Source: Delftia sp. PS-11 (GTDB lineage Bacteria > Pseudomonadota > Gammaproteobacteria > Burkholderiales > Burkholderiaceae_C). From it: 27,637 nt of DNA. The notes under the pieces are model-generated. The model had not been told where the DNA came from. It made no database searches and worked only from the letters and a program-made list of their open reading frames with translations. The stretch is from positions 1-27,637 of the forward strand of contig NZ_JACSYA010000049.1 of NCBI RefSeq assembly GCF_029870285.1, read 5' to 3'. The position numbers and the translations under genes were made by a program. Below, in pieces: positions 17,137 through 23,112 of this stretch. Numbering within the stretch: the stretch's first letter is position 1; each line of letters starts with the position of its first letter.

Positions 17137-18311
17137 CGCTGGCCTTGTTCAAGGTCATCATGGCCCAGATCAGCGTGCATGCCACCATGGCAGGCATGCG
17201 CCTGGCCGCGCCGCTGCTGGCGCTGCAGCAGGGCTACAGCGCTGCGGCGGTGGGCGTTTTGCTGGCGCTGTTCGCGCTCACGCAGGTGTTTCTTGCGCTG
17301 CCGGCAGGGCGCTTCGCCGACAAGCACGGTTTTCGCAAGCCGTTCTTCCTGGCCATGCTGGCGGCCAGCGGCGCCTGTGCGCTGGCCCTGGCCCTGCCGG
17401 TCTATCCCGTGCTGTGCCTGGCAGCGCTGTTGACCGGGGGCGCCAGCGGCGCTGTGATCATCGCTGTGCAACGCCATGCGGGCCGTGTCACCCATGATGC
17501 CGTGGCGCTCAAGAAGGTCTTCAGCTGGCTGGCCATCGGTCCTGCCGTCTCCAATTTCATCGGGCCCTTCACCACGGGGCTACTGATCGATCACGCCAAC
17601 TTCGCAGGCGAGGGCAGCACCATGGGCTACCGCGTGGCCTTTGCGCTGCTGGCCCTGGTGCCGGTGCTCGCCTGGAGCTGGGTGCGCCATACGCAGGAGC
17701 TGCCTCCGGTGCGTGCGCCTGTGGGCGGCCCCAGGCAACATGCCTGGGATCTGCTGCGCGAACGCAACTTCCGCCATCTGCTGCTGGTCAACTGGCTGCA
17801 GTCTGCCTGCTGGGACGTGCACACCTTCGTGCTGCCGCTGCTGGGCCATGAGAAAGGACTGAGTGCCTCGGTCATCGGCACGCTGCTGGGCATTTTTGCC
17901 GTGGCGGCTGCCACCATCCGGCTGGCCATGCCCCTGGTGGCCGAGCGGCTGCGCGAAGGGGCCGTGATCGCCGGTGCCATGGCCATGACAGCCGTCGTCT
18001 TTGCGCTGTACCCGCTGATGGACTCGCCGCTGACCATGGGGGCCTGCTCGGTGCTGCTGGGCTTTTCGCTGGGCTCTGTGCAGCCTATGGTCATGAGCAT
18101 GCTGCACCAGATCACGCCTGAGCACCGCCACGGCGAGGCCCTGGGCCTGAGGCTGATGGCCATCAATGCCTCCAGCGTCGCCATGCCCGTGCTGTTCGGC
18201 TCCGCTGGCGCGCTGATCGGCGTATCGGCCCTGTTCTGGGTGGTGGGCGCCACCATGGCTTCGGGCATCCGCATCGCCTGGCGCATGGGCATGCCGCCAC
18301 GCGCTCCTTAG
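17133..18311 (+). CDS. MFS transporter
   Basis: A 392-residue major facilitator protein with 12 predicted membrane segments. The loop 2-3 signature appears as GRFADKHGFRKP (about 58-69), and the basic EHRHGEALGLRL loop lies in the second half. The start overlaps the rmuC stop by four bases (ATGA), so translation is coupled. The LQSACWDVHTFVLPLLGHEKGLSASVIG segment resembles drug/metabolite exporters of the YajR/DHA kind, but substrate and direction are not decidable from sequence. It ends the plus-strand run and meets the LOG gene at a strong hairpin. Confidence 0.9.
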   Translation: MTLALFKVIMAQISVHATMAGMRLAAPLLALQQGYSAAAVGVLLALFALTQVFLALPAGRFADKHGFRKPFFLAMLAASGACALALALPVYPVLCLAALLTGGASGAVIIAVQRHAGRVTHDAVALKKVFSWLAIGPAVSNFIGPFTTGLLIDHANFAGEGSTMGYRVAFALLALVPVLAWSWVRHTQELPPVRAPVGGPRQHAWDLLRERNFRHLLLVNWLQSACWDVHTFVLPLLGHEKGLSASVIGTLLGIFAVAAATIRLAMPLVAERLREGAVIAGAMAMTAVVFALYPLMDSPLTMGACSVLLGFSLGSVQPMVMSMLHQITPEHRHGEALGLRLMAINASSVAMPVLFGSAGALIGVSALFWVVGATMASGIRIAWRMGMPPRAP

Positions 18312-18329
18312 CCTGTCAGGCGCAGGCGT

Positions 18330-18354
18330 GCCGCAGCGCCTGCTGCGCTGCGGC
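18330..18354. terminator. Bidirectional hairpin between convergent MFS and LOG genes
   Basis: GCCGCAGCGC (18330-18339) and GCGCTGCGGC (18345-18354) form a perfect 10-base stem with a 5-base loop in the 60-bp convergent spacer. Neither side has a T run, so it may act with Rho or as a 3'-end stabiliser. Confidence 0.55.
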
Positions 18355-18371
18355 CCAGGGGCTGGAGCCTG

Positions 18372-19241
18372 TCACCAGCCGCCGTGGTGGAACTGCTTGA
18401 TCAGTGCCCAGGCCTCGGCAGGGTCATCGGTGTAGCGGAACAGTTGCAGATCCTTGGGCGAGATGGTGCCTTCCTCGATCAGCAGCTCGACATTGAGAAG
18501 GCGCTTCCAGAAATCACTACCGAACAGGATCACGGGCACGGCATGGGTCTTGCCCGTCTGCACCAGGGTCAGCACCTCGAACAGCTCGTCCAGCGTGCCA
18601 AAGCCGCCAGGGAAGGCCACCAGCGCCTTGGCGCGCATCATGAAATGCATCTTGCGCAGCGCGAAGTAGTGGAACTTGAAGCTCAGGTCCGGCGAGATGA
18701 AGCGGTTGCCGTTTTGCTCATGCGGCAGCTCGATGTTCAGGCCGATGCTGGGGGCCCCCGCATCATGCGCGCCACGGTTGGCTGCCTCCATGATGCCGGG
18801 GCCGCCACCCGTGCAGATGTACAGACGTTCCTCGGGGGGCTGGTTCAGGCTTTCGGCCGCCACCAGGCGCGTGAAGGCGCGCGCCTGCTCATAGCGCTGG
18901 GCATTGCGCACTGCGCGCTCGGCCAGTGCGATGCGCTCGGCATCGCCGCTGGCGCGGGCATCGGCCAATTGCTGCCCGGCCTGCTCCATGTCCACGAAGC
19001 GCGCGCTGCCGTAGACCACGACCGTGTTTTCTATGCCGCGCTCGATCTGCGCCAGATCCGGCTTGAGCAGTTCCAGCTGCATGCGGATGCCACGGGTTTC
19101 GCGGCGGAACATGAATTCCGGGTCCGCAAAGGCGAGGCGGTTGGAGTTCTGCTGCAATGCCATGCCGTTGTGTGCCTGGTTGTGGAGAGCCGACCAGCCA
19201 TTGGCCAGATCGGTATCGGACAGCGGAGAAGAGATTTGCAT
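18372..19241 (-). CDS. LOG-family nucleotide 5'-monophosphate phosphoribohydrolase
   Basis: A 289-residue Rossmann-fold protein of the LOG (lonely guy) / TIGR00730 family. The signature motifs are GGGPGIMEAAN (145-155) and PGGFGTLDE (211-219). Such enzymes cleave the N-glycosidic bond of nucleotide or cytokinin-nucleotide monophosphates, releasing base and ribose 5-phosphate. This member is of the longer type with about 70 extra N-terminal residues. ATG 19241 is chosen because GAGG lies 5 bases upstream; the frame is open to 19301. A promoter with hairpin-rich leader lies in the 149-bp gap to fluC, so it may be transcribed both from there and by read-through from the Mrp operon. The physiological substrate is unknown. 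Confidence 0.9.
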   Translation of the reverse strand: MQISSPLSDTDLANGWSALHNQAHNGMALQQNSNRLAFADPEFMFRRETRGIRMQLELLKPDLAQIERGIENTVVVYGSARFVDMEQAGQQLADARASGDAERIALAERAVRNAQRYEQARAFTRLVAAESLNQPPEERLYICTGGGPGIMEAANRGAHDAGAPSIGLNIELPHEQNGNRFISPDLSFKFHYFALRKMHFMMRAKALVAFPGGFGTLDELFEVLTLVQTGKTHAVPVILFGSDFWKRLLNVELLIEEGTISPKDLQLFRYTDDPAEAWALIKQFHHGGW

Positions 19242-19267
19242 GAAGCCTCGTACAGAAAGTCCCGGTG

Positions 19268-19314
19268 CGGCCGCCGGCGGCGGCCGGTCCATCACCTGCA
19301 TTGGCCACAGGTGA
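19268..19314 (-). other. Two consecutive hairpins in the LOG gene leader
   Basis: CGGCCGCC/GGCGGCCG (19268-19275, 19279-19286) makes an 8-base stem with a 3-base loop. TCACCTG/CAGGTGA (19292-19298, 19308-19314) makes a 7-base stem with a 9-base loop. Both lie between the predicted promoter and the start codon of the LOG gene. They may be an attenuator-like or stability element; no known riboswitch was recognised. Confidence 0.45.
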
Positions 19315-19321
19315 CCACTGA

Positions 19322-19348
19322 ACTATACGCTCACAAACTCATAGCCAA
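19322..19348 (-). promoter_or_regulatory. Possible promoter of the LOG gene
   Basis: On the minus strand TTGGCT (19343-19348) and TATAGT (19322-19327) are 15 bases apart, a little short but with a good -10 element. Confidence 0.35.
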
Positions 19349-19378
19349 GTAACTCGGCGCCACGGCCTATGCGGGATG

Positions 19379-19400
19379 GATGCCTCAAAGTCAAGGCATC
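19379..19400 (-). other. Hairpin at the fluC stop codon
   Basis: GATGCCT (19379-19385) and AGGCATC (19394-19400) are perfect 7-base arms whose 8-base loop contains the fluC stop. No T tract follows, so it is at most a weak terminator or processing element. Confidence 0.4.
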
Positions 19401-19777
19401 TGGCGCGAGGCCAGCAACTGCCAGCTGGCCAGGCCTGCCGCCGTCATCAGCAGCGAGCCGCCCAGGTGCGCGGCGGACCAGCCCAGTGCCAGCGCCCAGC
19501 GCTGTTGCTGCAGCAGCGCGATGACTTCGGCGGAAAAGCTGGAGAAGGTGGTCAGCGCTCCCAGAAAGCCTGTCACGGCTGCCAGCCGCCAGGCCGGGTC
19601 CAGCTGGGGCCATGCCTGGAAAAACGCCACGCACAGGCCGATCAGGTAGCCGCCGATCAGATTGGCTGCCAGCGTGCCCCAGGGCAGGCCTGTGCCGGTG
19701 CTCAGCCACAGGCCAAGCCTCCAGCGGGCCAGGGCACCCAAGCAGGCGCCCACGCAGATGGCGAATACATGGAGCAT
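19391..19777 (-). CDS. fluC: Fluoride exporter/channel FluC (CrcB)
   Basis: A 128-residue four-helix membrane protein that works as a dual-topology dimer exporting fluoride. Family marks are GACLGALARW (10-19), GTLAANLIGGYLIG (34-47) with the conserved Asn39, and GFLGALTTFSSFSAE (70-84) containing the fluoride-coordinating Phe/Thr region and the residues around the structural Na+ site. Length is normal. It lies 39 bp after the mrpG stop on the same strand and has no good ribosome-binding site. No fluoride riboswitch (crcB motif) was found upstream, so expression probably depends on the Mrp operon. Confidence 0.95.
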   Translation of the reverse strand: MLHVFAICVGACLGALARWRLGLWLSTGTGLPWGTLAANLIGGYLIGLCVAFFQAWPQLDPAWRLAAVTGFLGALTTFSSFSAEVIALLQQQRWALALGWSAAHLGGSLLMTAAGLASWQLLASRQMP

Positions 19778-19816
19778 GGTGGTACGGGGTGTTTGCGTGT
19801 GCCGGTGGCGGTCGTA

Positions 19817-20203
19817 TCAGGCGTCCGGCTTTTCAACGGGCTCGTTGCGCACCACGCTGCTCAGTGGCGGAGGCACATCCTGGCCTGCCCGGCGTGCGCG
19901 GAACAGCGCCGCGCGCATCAGGAAGATGGTGGTGATGGGCACGGTCACGGCGATGAAGACGGCGATCAGCAGGGCATGCACGGCCAGGCTGTGGCTGCTG
20001 ACCGAGAAATAGATCCAGGTGGCATGCATGATCAGCCAGCAGCCCATGGTCGCAATGATGGACGGGGCATGCACGCGCTCGAAATAGCTGCTCAGCCGCC
20101 ACAGGCCCAGCGAGCCCAGAAAGGCAATGATGGCACCGCCTAGCGCCAGTCCTGCAACCAGAGCCTGGCACCACAGCGGCAGTACGCTGGCTTCGGCCGT
20201 CAT
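19817..20203 (-). CDS. mrpG: Na+/H+ antiporter subunit G (Mrp/Mnh/Pha)
   Basis: A 128-residue small membrane subunit of the Mrp antiporter (PhaG/MnhG family) with about three membrane helices: VAGLALGGAIIAFLGSLGLWRL, ATMGCWLIMHATWIYFSV and LLIAVFIAVTVPITTIFLMRAALF. The start codon overlaps the mrpF stop (ATGA), which sets the start at 20203 although the frame is open to 20440. The hydrophilic C-terminus (RARRAGQDVPPPLSS...) is cytoplasmic. It is the last subunit of the operon; fluC follows 39 bp later. Confidence 0.93.
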   Translation of the reverse strand: MTAEASVLPLWCQALVAGLALGGAIIAFLGSLGLWRLSSYFERVHAPSIIATMGCWLIMHATWIYFSVSSHSLAVHALLIAVFIAVTVPITTIFLMRAALFRARRAGQDVPPPLSSVVRNEPVEKPDA

Positions 20204-20478
20204 TCGATCACCTCGCCGCGCAGCAGGAACTTGGCCATGGCGGTGGAGCCCACGCAGCCGAACAGCGCGATCAGCAAGGCGGCCTCGAAATAGCTGGTGC
20301 TGTCGTAGAGGATGCCCATGACCAGCATGACCAGCATGCCATTGAGATACATGCAGTCCAGCGCCAGCACGCGGTCCTGGGCGTGTGGGCCCTTGAGCAG
20401 GCGCAGCACGGCGCAGCCCATGGCTGCGACCAGCAGGCACAGCGACAGCGCCAGAATCCAGTAGAACCAGGGTTTCAT
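20200..20478 (-). CDS. mrpF: Na+/H+ antiporter subunit F (Mrp/Mnh/Pha)
   Basis: A 92-residue MnhF/PhaF subunit with three hydrophobic helices and the conserved loop KGPHAQDRVLALDCMYLN (29-46), which carries the Asp of the DRVxALD motif. It overlaps both neighbours by four bases (mrpE stop/start at 20475-20478 and mrpG at 20200-20203). It is a structural part of the membrane-bound Mrp complex. Confidence 0.94.
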   Translation of the reverse strand: MKPWFYWILALSLCLLVAAMGCAVLRLLKGPHAQDRVLALDCMYLNGMLVMLVMGILYDSTSYFEAALLIALFGCVGSTAMAKFLLRGEVIE

Positions 20479-20963
20479 CCGAAAATCTCCATCAGGGGGC
20501 GCTCGTAGCGCCGCTTGACATGCTCGATCACCTGCTCGGGGTCATCGACCTCCAGCACATGCAGCATCAGCAGCGAGCGGTCGCGCGAAATTTCGGCCCA
20601 TGCCGTGCCCGGCGTGATGCACACGATCATGGCCAGCACGGCCAGGCCGTTGGGGTCGCGCAATTCCAGCGGAATGCGCACGAAGCCTGCGTTGTGCCTG
20701 CGCCGGCCGGGCAGCAGCAAAAAGCGCACGACATGCAGGTTGGACACCGATGTGTCCCAGACCACATGCAGCGCCAGGCGCAAAATGGTCAGCGGATGGC
20801 GCACGCGCACAGGCAGCGGACGCAGTCCGCGCAGCAGCAGCGGCAGCAGCAGTCCCAGCAGCGCGCCCAGCAGCAACTGCCCGCTGCTGATGGAGCGGTT
20901 GAGCAGCAGCCACAGCAGAAACAGCGCCACCGACAGCAGCGGTGCGGGCAGCAGTTTCTTCAT
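20475..20963 (-). CDS. mrpE: Na+/H+ antiporter subunit E (Mrp/Mnh/Pha)
   Basis: A 162-residue MnhE subunit. Two N-terminal helices (LLSVALFLLWLLLNRSISSGQLLLGALLGLLLPLLL) are followed by a cytoplasmic domain. That domain has RIPLELRDPNGLAVLAMIVCITPGTAWAEISRDRSLLMLHVLEVDDPE, the typical TPGT and HVLEVD core of the family. It is overlapped by mrpD upstream (20960-20963) and mrpF downstream. Confidence 0.94.
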   Translation of the reverse strand: MKKLLPAPLLSVALFLLWLLLNRSISSGQLLLGALLGLLLPLLLRGLRPLPVRVRHPLTILRLALHVVWDTSVSNLHVVRFLLLPGRRRHNAGFVRIPLELRDPNGLAVLAMIVCITPGTAWAEISRDRSLLMLHVLEVDDPEQVIEHVKRRYERPLMEIFG

Positions 20964-22750
20964 CGTCCATCCTCCTGCGATACGGGCATGCTGTTGATGC
21001 CGGGGGGCGGCGGCGCATCGCTGGCCTGGGCTGCTGCGCGTGCTGCTGCCTCAGGGCCCGCCTGCTCCAGCGCTTCTTTCTCTGCCGGATTGGGCATGGG
21101 CGACGTGCCCATGACCGAGCGCACATAGACATCGGGCGCCAGCAGGGCATCTGCCGCACGCTGGGCATAGCCCATGAAGCTGCCAGCCTGTACGGTCAGC
21201 GCAACGCAGCAGGCCAGCAAGGCCGCGATGGGCAGGCCCTCTGCCACGCGCAGCGAAGGCGAGTTCTGCTCTTCGCTGGCCCAGAAGTGCCGGATGCCCG
21301 CGCGCACCAGCGACAGCAGCGCCAGCAGGCCGGTTCCGATCATCAGCGCCACCAGCACCCAGCCGGCCCAGCCGGGCTGAAAGCCTGCGGAGTTGCCCAG
21401 TCCCAGAGGGTTGAGCAGTGCACTGAGCATGGCGAACTTGCCGACAAAGCCCGACAGCGGCGGCAAGCCGGTCACGACCAGGGTGGCCAGCATGAAGCTC
21501 AGGCCGATGAAGGCCGCCGCAGCCGGTATGGCGCGGCCGATCAGCACCTCCTCTTCCTCGTCGAGGTTGAAACCCTCGGTCGGCAGCAGCTCGGCATTCA
21601 GGAAGGGCGCCTCATCATCCTCGTAGGGCTCGCCCTCTTCTTCGTCCGATCGCCAGCGGTCCACAATATCGGCAATCAGGAACAGCGCACTGACAGCCAG
21701 GGTCGAACTGGGCAGGTAGTACAGCAGTCCTGCCGTCAGCGCGTTCTGCCCAAAGCCCGTTGCTGCCAGCAGCGTGCCTGACGACAGGATGGCCGCAAAG
21801 CCCGTGATATGCGTCAGCCGCTGCGAGCCCAGCATGCCCAGGCCCCCGAAGACCATGGTCAGCATCCCGCCAGCGATCAGCCAGGCGCTGCCGAACAGGG
21901 CCGATGCGCCGGCTTCCGAGCTGAACAGCAGGGTCCACAGCCGCAGCACCACATAGACGCCGACCTTGGTCATCAGCGCAAAGACGGCTCCCACCGGGGC
22001 TGTGGCTGCGCTGTAGGCGGGCACCAGCCAGAAGTTCAGCGGCCACATCGCGGCCTTGATCAGGAACGCCGTGCCCAGGATGGCTGCTGCCGAATGCAGC
22101 AGGCCACGGTCGGCGCTGCTGACCTGTGCCACGGCGCGTGCCAGATCGGCCATGTTCAGCGTGCCCGTGAGGCCGTACAGCATGGACACGCCGATCAGGA
22201 ACAGCGACGAGGCTGCCAGGTTGATGGCGATGTAGTGCAGGCCGGCCTGGATGCGTGTGCGGCCCGATCCATGCAGCACCAGCCCGTAGGAGGCTGCCAG
22301 CATGATCTCGAAAAAGACGAACAGGTTGAACAGATCGGCCGTCAGGAAGGCGCCGCACAGCCCCATCAGCTGGAACTGGAACAGCGGGTGAAAGTGAACC
22401 CCAGCCCGGTGCCAGCGTGCGCTGGAAAACACCAGCGCCGCCAGCGCCACGCAATGCGCCAGCACCAGCATCAGTGCCGTCAGCCGGTCCAGCGCCAGCG
22501 ATATGCCGAAAGGCATGGGCCAGTTGCCGGGCATGTAGACGCCCAGATTGACGGGAGCGCCAGCCTGGTCGGTCCACTGCAGCAGCAGCACGCAGATGCC
22601 CAGGCCCAGCAGGCTGGACAGCACCCCGAGCGTGAATTTGACGCGCTGGCGCTCCTCGCGCATGAGCAGCATGAGCGCCGCAGTGAACATGGGCAGCGCG
22701 ATAGGCGCCAGCATCAGGTGCGGCATGAGCCGGGCGGTCAGCTCGCTCAT
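20960..22750 (-). CDS. mrpD: Na+/H+ antiporter subunit D (Mrp/Mnh/Pha), with acidic insert and tail
   Basis: A 596-residue proton-pumping-type subunit related to NuoM/NuoN, about 100 residues longer than usual for MrpD. The key acid Glu148 in NLFVFFEIM and the Lys232 in LIKAAMWPLNFWLVPAYS match the conserved charged residues of the transport path. Between two membrane segments lies a hydrophilic, strongly acidic insert (about 365-404, with DEEEGEPYEDDE and NLDEEEE). The C-terminus is an Ala/Pro-rich tail after the last helix. Both additions account for the extra length and are probably exposed. It overlaps mrpC by four bases. Confidence 0.94.
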   Translation of the reverse strand: MSELTARLMPHLMLAPIALPMFTAALMLLMREERQRVKFTLGVLSSLLGLGICVLLLQWTDQAGAPVNLGVYMPGNWPMPFGISLALDRLTALMLVLAHCVALAALVFSSARWHRAGVHFHPLFQFQLMGLCGAFLTADLFNLFVFFEIMLAASYGLVLHGSGRTRIQAGLHYIAINLAASSLFLIGVSMLYGLTGTLNMADLARAVAQVSSADRGLLHSAAAILGTAFLIKAAMWPLNFWLVPAYSAATAPVGAVFALMTKVGVYVVLRLWTLLFSSEAGASALFGSAWLIAGGMLTMVFGGLGMLGSQRLTHITGFAAILSSGTLLAATGFGQNALTAGLLYYLPSSTLAVSALFLIADIVDRWRSDEEEGEPYEDDEAPFLNAELLPTEGFNLDEEEEVLIGRAIPAAAAFIGLSFMLATLVVTGLPPLSGFVGKFAMLSALLNPLGLGNSAGFQPGWAGWVLVALMIGTGLLALLSLVRAGIRHFWASEEQNSPSLRVAEGLPIAALLACCVALTVQAGSFMGYAQRAADALLAPDVYVRSVMGTSPMPNPAEKEALEQAGPEAAARAAAQASDAPPPPGINSMPVSQEDGR

Positions 22751-23112
22751 GGCATTTCCTGCTCAGTGCGCGAATGCTCTCCATCCACATGGTCGGTTCC
22801 CGTCGTGCCACGCGAGGCCAGCAGCACCACGAGAAACAGCGCCGTCATGGCAAAGCCAATCACGATGGCCGTCAGCACCAGCGCCTGTGGCATGGGGTCG
22901 GCATAGTGGGCCAGATCCTGGGGCACGCCTGCGCGCAGCACAGGCTCCTTGTCGATGGCCAGTCCCTGGCGCCCCATGCTGAAGATGAAAAGATTGACGG
23001 CATACGACAGCAGGGCCAGGCCCATGATGACCTGATAGGTCCGGGGGCGCAGCAGCAGCCAGACCCCCGAGCCGGTCAGCACGCCGATGGCGATGGCAAG
23101 TACGATTTCCAT
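22747..23112 (-). CDS. mrpC: Na+/H+ antiporter subunit C (Mrp/Mnh/Pha)
   Basis: A 121-residue NuoK-like subunit with three membrane helices: IVLAIAIGVLTGSGVWLLL, YQVIMGLALLSYAVNLFIFSMG and ALVLTAIVIGFAMTALFLVVLLASRG. The DPMPQALVLTAIVIGFA block is diagnostic of MrpC. The start shares a base with the mrpA stop (TAATG), a translational coupling junction. A short acidic/His-rich tail follows the last helix. Confidence 0.95.
   Translation of the reverse strand: MEIVLAIAIGVLTGSGVWLLLRPRTYQVIMGLALLSYAVNLFIFSMGRQGLAIDKEPVLRAGVPQDLAHYADPMPQALVLTAIVIGFAMTALFLVVLLASRGTTGTDHVDGEHSRTEQEMP

Noticed and set aside
19778..19816. Fluoride riboswitch upstream of fluC
   Set aside because: The gap is only 39 bp and lacks the conserved crcB-motif sequences.
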